The position numbers were made by a program, and so were the translations under genes. Of a stretch of 64,000 nt of DNA, positions 1 through 8,893 are shown piece after piece (the stretch's first letter is position 1; each line of letters starts with the position of its first letter). The notes beneath the pieces are model-generated. The model made no database searches. It was not told where the DNA came from and saw only the letters and a program-made list of their open reading frames with translations. Source of the DNA: a virus. The DNA lies in the IMG/VR virus record IMGVR_UViG_3300042922_000152, positions 1 to 64,000 of that record; one strand, 5' to 3'.

Positions 1-2
1 CA

Positions 3-191
3 TGGTTCCTTGAGCGTCGTCATCGTGACAAATGGGGACAGAAGATTGACGTTGCCTCTAAGAATGTCGATGTCAGCGCACTTGATAGGTTCCTGAACGC
101 TGTGGATACAATAGCAAACACAGATGCAGCACCTACTCAGGCCAACGCCTCTGAGAAGCTGCAAGGAGGCTCTGACGATGCGATTACTTGA
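3..191 (+). CDS. Terminase small subunit, C-terminal end (partial)
   Basis: An open frame enters from the left edge and ends after 62 visible codons. It opens with WFLERRHRDKWG, the LERR-x-x-x-x-WG pattern common near the C-terminus of Gram-positive phage small terminases, and ends in a polar Asn/Ala/Asp tail. Small terminases recognise the packaging site and load the large subunit. The DNA-binding half lies outside the window, so the assignment rests on the short motif and on TerL lying about 540 bases downstream. The next gene overlaps its last 14 bases. Confidence 0.6.
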   Translation, partial: WFLERRHRDKWGQKIDVASKNVDVSALDRFLNAVDTIANTDAAPTQANASEKLQGGSDDAIT

Positions 192-348
192 CAAGTACCT
201 GCTGATAAGGATTGCGAAGCTTGAGAAGGCGAATGAGCGTCTATCCAAGGAGAATACAGCGCTGCTTGAACGCCTCTACAACCTCAATGAGGCCTTGAAT
301 GCTGCACATGACCTGCTGAAGGTGTATGAGAGGAGCGATAGGAAATGA
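178..348 (+). CDS. Small coiled-coil protein (56 aa)
   Basis: I chose the ATG at 178 because AAGGAGG sits at the right distance before it; an upstream in-frame ATG at 124 has no such site. Residues 10-50 show a leucine heptad pattern (IAKLEKANERLSKEN, then LLERLYNLNEALNAAHDLL), so the protein is probably one dimeric or trimeric coiled coil. It overlaps the small terminase end and touches the next gene through ATGA. No family was recognised. The position suggests a packaging accessory, but that is inference. Confidence 0.65.
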   Translation: MRLLDKYLLIRIAKLEKANERLSKENTALLERLYNLNEALNAAHDLLKVYERSDRK

Positions 349-545
349 CTCGGCACCCTGAAAAGCGTCACTCTATTCCGAAGTGGCAAATAGCTGACAT
401 GAATATTGCCTCTGCCGAACACGCTCGTGTCATCTTCAGCGCTCAGTTAGAAGCTGCTGGCTTTGACCTCAAAAGGCAGATTATCAGCTATGAAGGTATG
501 GCTACTGGCTGTCTTATCTTCGTCCAACCTGCTTACGAAAGTTAA
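345..545 (+). CDS. Hypothetical protein (66 aa)
   Basis: The start codon overlaps the previous stop (ATGA) and is preceded by GATAGGAA, so translation is probably coupled. The protein is mixed alpha/beta and basic at its N-terminus (MTRHPEKRHSIPKW), with no clear motif. It is the last gene before the palindrome-rich gap in front of TerL. Function unknown. Confidence 0.55.
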   Translation: MTRHPEKRHSIPKWQIADMNIASAEHARVIFSAQLEAAGFDLKRQIISYEGMATGCLIFVQPAYES

Positions 546-730
546 TATACATCCTTTATGCAACAATCCTGCATACTCATGCAAGGACAAGCTCCAATGC
601 CATCAACCTTTGAAAGTAAATTCAAAGGAAGGTGTCTCTCAGAGGGGGGTTTACACCACTGATTAACTTTCTAACTTTAATAGGGTTAGGGAGCTAAGAA
701 GTGAATAAATATACGAGTTGGTGAGCGGAC
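537..730. other. Palindrome-rich gap before TerL, possible packaging or leader site
   Basis: This is the longest gap in the structural half. GAAAGTTAAT at 537-546 is matched by its exact inverse ATTAACTTTC at 662-671. Inside are CCTTTGAA/TTCAAAGG (607-614/621-628) and TGCAT/ATGCA with four bases between. No good promoter and no convincing gene were found. Packaging sites often lie in or next to terminase genes, so a pac/cos role is possible; an RNA leader is the alternative. Confidence 0.35.
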
Positions 731-2020
731 ATGGCACTCATGATGTCTGAGAAGCAGAAGGACTACTATAGCAACAGCAACGCGAAGATTAACATAAGTC
801 ATGGCGCTGTTCGCTCAGGCAAAACGTGGATAACAAACCTGCGTTGGCTGAAGTACATAAGGCAGGGGCCTCCCGGTACTCTGCTTATGTCAGGACGCAC
901 GAAGGACAGTATCAAGGAGAACGTCCTGAATGATATCTTTGACCTCGTAGGCAAGGAGAACTATCATTACAAGGAATCGACTGGCGAACTGCTGATATTT
1001 GGAAGGCAGATCAAAGTAGTAGGCGCTGACGACATTGACGCTGAGAAGCGCATAAGAGGGCGCACATACGCAGGCTGGTACGGCGATGAAATCACAATCC
1101 AGCATCCTTCCTTTGTTCGTCAGGCTATTTCACGTTGCTCTGTCGCTAACGCTCAGATATTCTGGACGACGAATCCTGACCATCCTAAGCATCACATCAA
1201 AACAGGCTTTATCGACAACAAGACAATGCTCAAGGCAGGCATGGTGAAGGTATGGCACTTCCTCCTGACTGACAACCTGACACTGACGAGCGACTATATA
1301 GAGCTTGTGAAGGCCTCCTTCTCAGGCGTATTCTATCAGCGTAATATCCTCGGTCTGTGGGTAATCGCTGAAGGTATGGTCTATCCTGAATACAGCCGCG
1401 AAGCTCATAGAGTAGGACGCAAGAAGATTGCAGGCATGTTGCTACGCAAGGCCTTCAAGGAGTACATTGCAGGCGTTGACTGGGGGTCAAGTCATCCTCT
1501 CGTAGGCCTGCTGATAGGTGTAACCGCTGATGATGAATATTATGTGATAGACGAGTTCTACAAGGAACGAATGCAGACAGAAGACCTTGCTCACTTCTTC
1601 CTCAAATGGGAGGAGATATTGGGCGAGAAGATTTATGTCCTGTTCTGCGACTCTGCCGAGCCTGATAGAATCATAACCTTACAAGCTATGGGCCTGAAGG
1701 CCAAAGGCTGCGATAAGGAGCAGGCAGCAGGCATTAACAGCGTTCAAACTGCTCTCAGGCACGAGCGACTATACATTAATGAGAAGTGCGAGAACGTTGA
1801 CAACGAATTTCAGACCTATCGGTATCCTGACAAGGATGAAGACCCTACGAAGTACAAGCAGGACAAGCCTCTCGACGAAGATGATCATGCTATGGATGCT
1901 CTCAGGTACGCTATACACAACTATGAAAAATACCTCATTGGTCAACAGCGCAAGCTTGAACGCGAGAAGCGCAGACAGGAAAAGGTGCGCAGACGCAAAG
2001 GTGAGAATGCTGCCAACTAA
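731..2020 (+). CDS. terL: Terminase large subunit
   Basis: This is the ATPase-nuclease motor that packages DNA into the prohead through the portal. Walker A is HGAVRSGKTW (residues 24-33), Walker B is WYGDE (116-120), and TTNPD (146-150) fits the coupling region. The RNase H-like nuclease carries Asp250 in GVDWGSSHPLVG and the late acidic motif DDHAMDALRYA near 381. At 429 aa it is full length for the family. The start is a little uncertain because ATGs at 731, 740 and 743 are all in frame and the ribosome site is weak. Confidence 0.95.
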   Translation: MALMMSEKQKDYYSNSNAKINISHGAVRSGKTWITNLRWLKYIRQGPPGTLLMSGRTKDSIKENVLNDIFDLVGKENYHYKESTGELLIFGRQIKVVGADDIDAEKRIRGRTYAGWYGDEITIQHPSFVRQAISRCSVANAQIFWTTNPDHPKHHIKTGFIDNKTMLKAGMVKVWHFLLTDNLTLTSDYIELVKASFSGVFYQRNILGLWVIAEGMVYPEYSREAHRVGRKKIAGMLLRKAFKEYIAGVDWGSSHPLVGLLIGVTADDEYYVIDEFYKERMQTEDLAHFFLKWEEILGEKIYVLFCDSAEPDRIITLQAMGLKAKGCDKEQAAGINSVQTALRHERLYINEKCENVDNEFQTYRYPDKDEDPTKYKQDKPLDEDDHAMDALRYAIHNYEKYLIGQQRKLEREKRRQEKVRRRKGENAAN

Positions 2021-2069
2021 TGATTATTGTTTCCTGAATCGCTTCGCATTATGAGAGGAGGATTTTGTC

Positions 2070-2369
2070 ATGGGACTGCTTGATAGCGAAGGTATGAAGC
2101 CTGAGCCGAACGGGTTGCAAGGATACACACCTGACACGCCTTTCAGTGAAGAAGCACAAGCGCTGTACCTCGTTGAGGAAATCGACATCACGACTGAAGA
2201 AGCTGTGGAATACATCTTCGACAAGCTGTTGAATGATCATGGCATTATCGCTGACAGGACAGAGCTTACAGGCATTGTGCATTATGCCTTTAACTACCTC
2301 GGCGAGAAAGGCCTGTTCGAAACGATTGACGAGGATTGCGATGGAAAATGGGACGAAGAAGGAGTGTAA
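2070..2369 (+). CDS. Hypothetical acidic protein (99 aa)
   Basis: A good GAGAGGAGG site precedes the ATG. The protein is acidic, mostly helical in its centre (EEAVEYIFDKLLNDHG) and ends in DEDCDGKWDEEGV. No family was recognised. It sits between TerL and portal in the packaging operon, three bases before the next gene. Confidence 0.65.
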   Translation: MGLLDSEGMKPEPNGLQGYTPDTPFSEEAQALYLVEEIDITTEEAVEYIFDKLLNDHGIIADRTELTGIVHYAFNYLGEKGLFETIDEDCDGKWDEEGV

Positions 2370-2372
2370 GCC

Positions 2373-2618
2373 ATGTTCGGTTTAAGAGGCGAGAAGCTGC
2401 GCGAGGCCTTCGAAACACAGGTATACAGAGGAAGGCAGACGCCTCTTCCTTTCAGTCAGCTTGTGCTTGCTGTACGTCATTCTTCTGGTGCTATTGAGTT
2501 CATCATTAACACCGAGAACGTAGAGAGCAAGATTGACTATGTTCTGAACGTATATAATTCCAAGTTTCAACTTCATGCGAACCCTACTATTGAGATAGCG
2601 GGGTATCTGCTGCTGTAG
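2373..2618 (+). CDS. Hypothetical protein (81 aa)
   Basis: It begins directly after the previous gene with a GAAGGAG site. The N-terminus is basic (MFGLRGEKLREAFETQ), followed by hydrophobic strands and a YLLL terminus. It has no motif I can name. It is probably translated with its neighbours from the TerL-portal transcript. Confidence 0.6.
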   Translation: MFGLRGEKLREAFETQVYRGRQTPLPFSQLVLAVRHSSGAIEFIINTENVESKIDYVLNVYNSKFQLHANPTIEIAGYLLL

Positions 2619-2635
2619 GGGGGTGAGAATACAAC

Positions 2636-4231
2636 ATGAGCAGACGCAAAAATAAGGTATCGGCAAGAACGGTGCGCAGCGAGGCAGCACCTATTACGAA
2701 GGCCTTGGAATCTCAGAACCTCAAAGATACCAAAGAGGTAGAGATTGCAGGCATTCAAGGTGAAATACCTCCTCCGTATCCTGCAAGAGAGCTACAGAAG
2801 CTTGTTGAAATGTCTACTATCTTACAGCAATGCGTTGAGGCTTACAGGCGTAACATTGTAGGCTTTGGCGCTGTTCCTCAGTATATTGACGATGAAGTGT
2901 CAAAAGGTAAAGAAACTTCCTCTCAATTAGCTGAATGGGAACTGCTTGAAGATTGGGTCAGATACTTCTCGCCTGAGAAGGCCTTTGAAGACATTATGGG
3001 GTCTATCGTAGCTGACAAGGAGATTACAGGCAACGCATATCTCGAAGTTATCAGAGACGGTGCTGGTCTTCCTGTCGAAGGTGTACGCCTTGATCCCAAG
3101 TATGTGAAAATCACACAGCTATCCGACTTTGTTGAGGTAGATGTGATGATAGGCACAGTCAAGACAAAGCGCAAGAGGCGCTTCAGGCGCTATGTGCAAG
3201 AAATCGGTGGCACTAAGATTTATTTCAAGGCCTTCGGTGATCCTCGCATTATCGACAAGCGCTCTGGCGAAGTAGCATCAGGCTTGATTGAAGAAGAGAA
3301 TCAGGCGAACGAGGTCATTCACTTCAAGATCGGTGAAGACACATACGGCATTCCTCGCTGGATAGGTCAACTCGTTCACATGTACGGCGCGCGCAAGGCT
3401 GAGGAGCTTAACTACCGCTATTTTCATCAAGGTAGACACACTCCTATGGCAATCTTGCTGCACAATGCCGAGCTTACGCCTGAGTCTGAAGAGGAGCTTG
3501 ACGCTTATTCGAAGACTGTCGAAGGTACTGACAATGCTCACAAGTTCCTCGTGCTTGAGGCTGAAGGCGTTGGCGAAGGTATCTTGGACGATGAAAAGAA
3601 GAACGCCAAGATTGAAATCAAGTCGCTTGCTGAAATGCTGCAAAAGGACGCGCTTTTCCTTGAGTATGACGAGGCGAGCAGGCAGAAGGTACAGAGTGCT
3701 TTCAGGCTGCCCGACATCTACCTTGGTAGAAGCGCTGACTTCAATAGAGCGACTGCTGACACAGCACGTTCTATTACTGAGGAGCAGGTATTTGAGCCTG
3801 AGCGAGGCATATACGAGTGGGCTATATCCTGCCTTCTCCTTCAGCCTTTTGGTTTGAAAGAAACCAAACTCGTGTTCAAGAAGCCTGAAATCAGTGACTA
3901 CGAGAGCCTGTATAAGATTCTCGACGTTATCAACAAAATCGGCGGCGTAGCGCCTAACGATGTTCGTGACCTCCTTGGTAAGCTGTTAGGCAAGCAGCTT
4001 GAGCCGTTCGATGGTGACGAATACAACCTGCCAGCAGGTGCTATGAAGGCGAAGGCTGAAGTCGAGCAGATGCAGACAGCAACGAAGCTGTCAGTCTCAG
4101 ACGCAGCGAAGCAAAACCAGAGCGTTCAGAAAGCTACATCTGCGCGTGATGACCTGATAGACCTCCTGAAGGACTTAGGAGACATTCTTCAGGAGCAACA
4201 CGCTCAGATTGAAGGACTGACTGCCTCATGA
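2636..4231 (+). CDS. Portal protein, PBSX-type
   Basis: The portal forms the dodecameric ring at one head vertex through which DNA enters and to which the tail joins. At 531 aa it has the expected size. The N-terminal third (VEAYRRNIVGFG, then ITGNAYLEVIRDGAG and LDPKYVKI) matches the PBSX/XkdE-type portal layout, and the helical C-terminal part holds FRLPDIYLGRSADFNRATAD. A GGGGTGAG site precedes the ATG. The stop overlaps the start of the minor head protein. Confidence 0.9.
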   Translation: MSRRKNKVSARTVRSEAAPITKALESQNLKDTKEVEIAGIQGEIPPPYPARELQKLVEMSTILQQCVEAYRRNIVGFGAVPQYIDDEVSKGKETSSQLAEWELLEDWVRYFSPEKAFEDIMGSIVADKEITGNAYLEVIRDGAGLPVEGVRLDPKYVKITQLSDFVEVDVMIGTVKTKRKRRFRRYVQEIGGTKIYFKAFGDPRIIDKRSGEVASGLIEEENQANEVIHFKIGEDTYGIPRWIGQLVHMYGARKAEELNYRYFHQGRHTPMAILLHNAELTPESEEELDAYSKTVEGTDNAHKFLVLEAEGVGEGILDDEKKNAKIEIKSLAEMLQKDALFLEYDEASRQKVQSAFRLPDIYLGRSADFNRATADTARSITEEQVFEPERGIYEWAISCLLLQPFGLKETKLVFKKPEISDYESLYKILDVINKIGGVAPNDVRDLLGKLLGKQLEPFDGDEYNLPAGAMKAKAEVEQMQTATKLSVSDAAKQNQSVQKATSARDDLIDLLKDLGDILQEQHAQIEGLTAS

Positions 4232-5160
4232 GCATGGACAAACGCCTTCAGCGCATATTCAAAGCCATTGAGCGAATCACGAAGATAGAGGACGAGGAGC
4301 TTGCAGACCTCATTAAAGAGTTTCCTGAAGCTGACGCGCTTATACAGTATATTGCTGCCTACGAGAAAGACTTGGCAAAGCTGCTGAAGGAAGAGAAGAA
4401 GTTCTTCATTCAGGCTGTACAGCAGTACCTTGCAGGCGCTCAGACAGGCAACATTCTTGTACAGGCTATGCTTGACCTCGTTGTCACTGACATGCTTGCT
4501 GATGATCCCTTTGACGCAAAGCTTGCGGCACAATCGAAGGCTTTTTTGACAAAGGCTTGTCAAGAACTCTGCACGAAGATCATGGACATTATCGACAAGG
4601 ACGTACCTTTTCAAATACTCTCGCCGCGCACAACTCAATGGATTGAGTCATGGTCTGAAGACCTTGGCAAGCTCATGAAGCTGACGAGTCACGAGGCTGT
4701 AGAGAACGTCTTGAAGAAAGGCATTGCTGAAGGCCTCGGCATAGACAAGATTGTGGATGAAATGAAAGACTTGCCAGAGTTTTCACGCAGGAGAGCAAGA
4801 GCGACTGCAATCACTGAAGTCTTGACAGCATCCTCAGTATCACAGAATGAGGCCTACGCTCAATCGCCTGCTGTCGAAGGCAAGACCTGGTTGCACTCAG
4901 GCAGCAAGAAGAATAAGCCGCGAGAGCATCATGTCAAGCTGCACGATGTTACCATAGGCAAAAATGAAAAGTTTCTCATAGAAGGCCCGAAAGGCAGCTT
5001 TCAGGCTTCATTCCCGCGAGATACTGCGCTTCCTGCTTCTGAACGAGTCTTTTGTCATTGTGCATTAGCTCCTTCAGTGAATGAAAGTATACTCGGCCTG
5101 AGCAAGCAGGAAAAAGAAAGCATCAGGGAGCAGGTGTTAAGGGAGCTGGGAAAGGTGTGA
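4228..5160 (+). CDS. Minor head protein, SPP1 gp7 / Mu F family
   Basis: The start overlaps the portal stop, the usual order for this family. The N-terminal 200 residues are mostly helical. The C-terminal domain has the signature RARATAITEV, then HLSG-like WLHSGSKKNK with a following His, and ends with the conserved FCHCAL. In SPP1 and Mu such proteins bind the portal inside the prohead and aid early DNA delivery. There is no sign of a fused ADP-ribosyltransferase or toxin domain. Confidence 0.85.
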   Translation: MSMDKRLQRIFKAIERITKIEDEELADLIKEFPEADALIQYIAAYEKDLAKLLKEEKKFFIQAVQQYLAGAQTGNILVQAMLDLVVTDMLADDPFDAKLAAQSKAFLTKACQELCTKIMDIIDKDVPFQILSPRTTQWIESWSEDLGKLMKLTSHEAVENVLKKGIAEGLGIDKIVDEMKDLPEFSRRRARATAITEVLTASSVSQNEAYAQSPAVEGKTWLHSGSKKNKPREHHVKLHDVTIGKNEKFLIEGPKGSFQASFPRDTALPASERVFCHCALAPSVNESILGLSKQEKESIREQVLRELGKV

Positions 5161-5164
5161 CACT

Positions 5165-5365
5165 ATGGAATGGGATACGGAGGGAAAAACGGTGGACTCT
5201 TGTGCTGCATGTGAGTGGGACCATGAAAACGTTGCGTTTTTTAGCGCCAATCCTGGTCTTTACTTCAAATGTCCTCTTACGCTTGCGACTGTACGAATCG
5301 CACCTAATGGTTCGTATCGTGTCGTAAAAGCGAAAAACGTGGACATTCTCTTTGGAAGGGGGTGA
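5165..5365 (+). CDS. Hypothetical Cys-containing protein (66 aa)
   Basis: It sits in the short space between the minor head protein and XkdF, with AAAGGTG before the ATG. CAAC near residue 13 and one later Cys could bind a metal, but there are too few Cys for a full zinc finger. The stop lies within the next gene's ribosome site, so expression is probably coupled. Function unknown. Confidence 0.55.
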   Translation: MEWDTEGKTVDSCAACEWDHENVAFFSANPGLYFKCPLTLATVRIAPNGSYRVVKAKNVDILFGRG

Positions 5366-5369
5366 GAAT

Positions 5370-6467
5370 ATGCCAAGAGAACTGAAAAACGCACAAATAA
5401 CCCATGTATCCTACGTAGACAAGGCAGCCAATAAACGTCAATTCTTCCTGATGAAGGCAGAAGGTGACAAGCAGCCGAACTTTACGCGGGACGTCAAGAT
5501 TCTCACCAAGGCTGACGACGAGCAAATGTTGGTCTATGGTGTTGTATATGAGCCTGGTGTTGAAGATGCCCACGACGACTTCATGACTGCTGCTGAGATT
5601 GAGAAAGCTGCTCACGGCTTCATGAAGGATGCTCAGAACATCGACACTCAGCACAACTTTAAGGATGGCGCAGGCGAAGTGGTTGAAAGCTACATTGCCC
5701 CGCAAGATTTCAAAGTTGGTGAGCAGGTCATTACAAAAGGCTCGTGGGTACTCGTCACGAAGGCGACTCCTGAAATCTGGGACGCCATTCAGAAGGGCGA
5801 GTTCACAGGCTACAGTATGGCAGGCGTTGCAGAGGTAGAGCAGAAGGACAGCGTAGAGAAGAATTTCTTCAAGCTGGTCAAGGACTTCTTCACCAAAGGC
5901 GAAGTAACTGACAAGTTCAACTCCGGCAAAGCGCAGCGCGACTTTCGTGCCGCATTTTATTTGTTTGAAGACGTGTATTACCAGTGTGCGTACAACAGCG
6001 ATTCAAACGTACCTGACTATCAGCGCTTATCTGATGCAGCTAAGGACTTGGGCGAGCTTCTGCTTGCACTTGCTGCTGAAGGCTCAACCGTTTGGAAATC
6101 GCTTGAACCTATCGACAAGGAGAGTGACATTGTAATGATGAAGAAAGAGGAACTGCAACAGCTTATGAAAGAAGCGCTTGAGCCTGTCGTAACGCGCTTG
6201 GACAGCCTTGAGAAGGCACAGCCTGAAGCACCTGCTGCCGAGCCTGTAGCGAAGTCGGAAGAAGGCGAAGGCGCGAAGCCTGAAGGCGAGTCTGCTGAAG
6301 ACATCAAGAAGGCCTTCGCTGACATCGTAAAGGAAGCCCTTGCTCCTATCAGCGCTCGTCTGGATGTCGTCGAAAAGAATCGCGGTATTAGCAAGGCCGC
6401 TGACGCTGACGACAAGAAGCCTGCCGAAACTGAAGTTCAAAAATCCATCTGGGCAGGCCTGCTGTAA
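5370..6467 (+). CDS. XkdF-like prohead protease/scaffold
   Basis: The start is the ATG at 5370 behind GGAAGGGGGTGAG, giving 365 aa. The N-terminal half (THVSYVDKAANKRQFFLMK, then DTQHNF and YSMAGVAE) matches the XkdF family of putative prohead proteases. The C-terminal 140 residues are Ala/Glu/Lys rich with coiled-coil segments, as in internal scaffolds. The position just before the major capsid gene supports an assembly role. The active-site residues were not identified with certainty. Confidence 0.8.
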   Translation: MPRELKNAQITHVSYVDKAANKRQFFLMKAEGDKQPNFTRDVKILTKADDEQMLVYGVVYEPGVEDAHDDFMTAAEIEKAAHGFMKDAQNIDTQHNFKDGAGEVVESYIAPQDFKVGEQVITKGSWVLVTKATPEIWDAIQKGEFTGYSMAGVAEVEQKDSVEKNFFKLVKDFFTKGEVTDKFNSGKAQRDFRAAFYLFEDVYYQCAYNSDSNVPDYQRLSDAAKDLGELLLALAAEGSTVWKSLEPIDKESDIVMMKKEELQQLMKEALEPVVTRLDSLEKAQPEAPAAEPVAKSEEGEGAKPEGESAEDIKKAFADIVKEALAPISARLDVVEKNRGISKAADADDKKPAETEVQKSIWAGLL

Positions 6468-6509
6468 TATCAGCAGCTTTGCACCTATTAAAAGGAGGAC
6501 TTACACATA

Positions 6510-7457
6510 ATGCCTACTAACCAGCAAATTATCGAAAAAGCAGCAATGATGCTGTCTGACCTGTCCACCGGCGGTAAAATGAATGACACTCAGTTTAACA
6601 CCTTTTACCGCAAGGTGATTGACAGCCCGACTATCCTGCGGGATTGCCGTACTGTTGTAATGCCTATCGACAGCATGAAGATTGAGAAGATCGGCTTCGG
6701 TACTCGCATTCTGCGTCCCGGTGTTGAAGGCGTAGCGCTGCTGGACAATCAACTCAGCAAGCCTACTACTTCCACCATCACGCTGAACGCGAAGGAAGTT
6801 ATCGCGGAAGTTAACATCACTTACGATACCCTGGAAAACAACATTGAGGGTGACCGTTTGTATGACACCATCATGAACATGATTGCAGAGCGCGTGTCTC
6901 TTGACCTGGAAGAGCTTATCCTGAACGGCGATACCTCTCTTTCTGCGACTGACCCGTATCTGGCAATTCTGAACGGCCTGCGTAAGAAGGCTACTTCCCA
7001 CGTGGTTGACTACGCCAACGCAGACCTGACCAAGACCTTGTTCAAGAAGCTGTACAATGCTGTGCCGACGAAGTACATTCGTAACCCCGGCGACTGGCGT
7101 TTCTACGTGTCCTACAGCAATGAGCTGGAGTGGAAGGACACTATTGCTAATCGTCAAACAGCTTTGGGTGACCAAGGCGTTACCTCTGCTAACGTGCCTA
7201 CTGCATATGGCGTACCTGTTCGCGGTATTGCTATGCTGCAACCGTACACGTCTAACAGCGTTGACGTGAATGATGGTTTCTTCACTCACCCGAAGAACAT
7301 CCTGACAGGTATCAGCCGGAACATTCGGGTTGAGGTTGACAAGGACATCCGCGCCCGGAAGTTCATCATCGTTGTTACTGCCAAGATTGACACTCAATTT
7401 GAAGAAGAAGACGCTGTGGCTAAGGCCATCAAGATCAAGAACACAATTTCCGGCTAA
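6510..7457 (+). CDS. Major capsid protein
   Basis: AAAAGGAGG precedes the ATG, one of the best ribosome sites in the window, as fits the most abundant virion protein. The 315-aa sequence has features of the HK97 fold: a long central helix (LYDTIMNMIAERVSLDLEEL), a beta-rich region before it and a C-terminal strand (RKFIIVVTAKIDTQ). It follows the protease/scaffold gene and precedes a hairpin terminator. Identity rests mainly on position, size and fold-like pattern. Confidence 0.85.
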   Translation: MPTNQQIIEKAAMMLSDLSTGGKMNDTQFNTFYRKVIDSPTILRDCRTVVMPIDSMKIEKIGFGTRILRPGVEGVALLDNQLSKPTTSTITLNAKEVIAEVNITYDTLENNIEGDRLYDTIMNMIAERVSLDLEELILNGDTSLSATDPYLAILNGLRKKATSHVVDYANADLTKTLFKKLYNAVPTKYIRNPGDWRFYVSYSNELEWKDTIANRQTALGDQGVTSANVPTAYGVPVRGIAMLQPYTSNSVDVNDGFFTHPKNILTGISRNIRVEVDKDIRARKFIIVVTAKIDTQFEEEDAVAKAIKIKNTISG

Positions 7458-7491
7458 TAATTAGCCTGCGCTATTCAGCGCTCAAATATGC

Positions 7492-7520
7492 GAGGTAGGT
7501 ACAAGCTGCCTACCTCTTCT
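7492..7520 (+). terminator. Hairpin after the major capsid gene
   Basis: GAGGTAGG (7492-7499) pairs with CCTACCTC (7509-7516) around a nine-base loop, followed by TTCT. The U-run is short, so it probably ends only part of the transcripts or protects the capsid mRNA 3' end. Confidence 0.55.
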
Positions 7521-7541
7521 ATAATAAGGAGGAGAACTACA

Positions 7542-7871
7542 ATGGCAAAGTTTGCAAGCCTGATTGTTGGTCAGACTTATGACGTGATGGGCATTCGCTT
7601 TACTGCGAACAACCCGATTGAGGTAGACGAGGCGCTTGCTGACTACCTCGAAGATAACGAACAGTTCGAAATCACTTCCGGCAAAGCTCCTTCCAAGGAG
7701 AAAGCAAAGGGCAAAGGCAAGGACGCTGCAAAGGCTGAAGTGAAAGCTGATGCTGATGCAGACGAAGAACTTGCGCGCCTTCAGGCTATTGCTGCTACCT
7801 TGGAACTGGAAACCGAAGGCCTGAGCGTTGACGAAATCAAAGCCCTGATTGAAAAGGCTGAGAACGAGTAA
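7542..7871 (+). CDS. Small head protein with C-terminal HeH-like domain
   Basis: I chose the ATG at 7542 (AAGGAGG before it) over an in-frame ATG at 7488 that lies inside the hairpin. The 109-aa product has a beta-type N-terminus, a Lys/Ala/Asp-rich linker (about 48-75) and a C-terminus LSVDEIKALIEKAE that resembles HeH/LEM helix-extension-helix domains seen in phage head proteins. A head decoration or connector role is likely but not proven. Confidence 0.65.
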   Translation: MAKFASLIVGQTYDVMGIRFTANNPIEVDEALADYLEDNEQFEITSGKAPSKEKAKGKGKDAAKAEVKADADADEELARLQAIAATLELETEGLSVDEIKALIEKAENE

Positions 7872-7899
7872 TCCCATAAGGGAGAAAGGATGACGTACA

Positions 7900-8115
7900 A
7901 TGCCCAAAATTCCTCCGGAAATCGGTAAAGGCGGCGCGCACCTGAACGAAATCAGGACTCTGCTGTACAGCCTCGTAGATGACCTCACGAGCGTGAAAGC
8001 TGAACTGGCAGACCTGAAGACGAAGTACAACGCGCACACGCATACTGCAAATGATACTGCGATTATCGCAGGTCAGCGCGGTACTGTCTCCTCTACCATT
8101 ACCACTACGAAGTAG
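7900..8115 (+). CDS. Small structural protein with HTH-type trimerisation motif (71 aa)
   Basis: A helical segment (residues 15-45) leads into KYNAHTHTAND, a His-rich motif of the kind that closes trimers in phage fibres and spikes, then a Ser/Thr-rich tail. Its place between capsid and connector genes suggests a head fibre or decoration protein. The GGGAGAAAGGATG site fits the ATG. Confidence 0.6.
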   Translation: MPKIPPEIGKGGAHLNEIRTLLYSLVDDLTSVKAELADLKTKYNAHTHTANDTAIIAGQRGTVSSTITTTK

Positions 8116-8124
8116 GTGGCCTGA

Positions 8125-8514
8125 ATGTCCTTAATAGCTCCGTCTGACGTGAAGGAATACACAGCTTACGAGACTGTGAAGGCGCGCGCTGACGCACAGC
8201 TTGCTTTCGACATAATTCAGGCGGAGCAGGACATTTTCTCTTACTGCGGTCATGATTTCACCGCAGACGAGTACACTCCGCTGCCTGTACCTGTCAAAAT
8301 TGCGCTAATCAAGGTAACTGAATACTATTCGCTGATCAACTCTGATGAATCTGGCATCAAAGGTTACAAGTCAGAGAAGATTGGCGATTATCAGTATCAG
8401 GTAGGCGACTCTGCGGGGACGCCTATATTTGCGCGTTTTGCGCTCGCCTCGCTGCTCAAGCCTTTCATTTTACCCGGCAAAGGCGGACCTCGCTTCCGGT
8501 TGAGGGGGATATGA
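8125..8514 (+). CDS. Head-tail connector, YqbG/DUF3199-like
   Basis: The 129-aa helical protein (VKEYTAYETVKARADAQLAF, then FSYCGHDFTAD and the GDYQYQVG turn) resembles YqbG-type adaptors that dock below the portal. It is the first of the connector group capsid, connector, stopper, tail completion, which matches PBSX order. The TAGGTGG site is modest. Confidence 0.75.
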   Translation: MSLIAPSDVKEYTAYETVKARADAQLAFDIIQAEQDIFSYCGHDFTADEYTPLPVPVKIALIKVTEYYSLINSDESGIKGYKSEKIGDYQYQVGDSAGTPIFARFALASLLKPFILPGKGGPRFRLRGI

Positions 8515-8515
8515 T

Positions 8516-8893
8516 ATGTCGTATGCCTCTTTGCTGTCTGAGCGAGGCGACTTCTTCAGGCTGAAGGAAATCAAAGCGCCTCGTGCCTATGGCGCTCCTG
8601 AGAAGAAAACCTTCGGCTATGACGTAACGCCTGATCTTGCTGACGTGCCTTGTCAGTCTGTACGCTTCGTTGGTCAAGCAAAAATCACTCAGGAAGAACC
8701 CAATCGTGTAGTAGAAGCGCAGTTTCTTTTGCATGTAGGCATATCGCAAGATATACGCCTAAATGACAAGATCATCCTTTATCCTAAAGGTGATACTGCG
8801 AAAGCGCGTGGCGTTGCTTACAAGCTGCGTGAGCCTCGCAATATTCGAGGACATCATTGGGAAGTCGAAATCTATCGGGATGAAAGTCTATGA
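8516..8893 (+). CDS. Head-tail stopper, XkdH/YqbH-like
   Basis: The 125-aa beta-rich protein starts two bases after the previous stop. Its size, strand pattern (AQFLLHVGISQDIRLNDKIIL) and place between the connector and gp10-like genes fit the XkdH family, which plugs filled heads before the tail attaches. It overlaps the next start by four bases. Confidence 0.7.
   Translation: MSYASLLSERGDFFRLKEIKAPRAYGAPEKKTFGYDVTPDLADVPCQSVRFVGQAKITQEEPNRVVEAQFLLHVGISQDIRLNDKIILYPKGDTAKARGVAYKLREPRNIRGHHWEVEIYRDESL

Noticed and set aside
463-666. 67-aa plus-strand frame
   Set aside because: It overlaps the 66-aa gene and runs into palindromes; no ribosome site.
6501-7397. 298-aa minus-strand frame
   Set aside because: Shadow of the major capsid gene.
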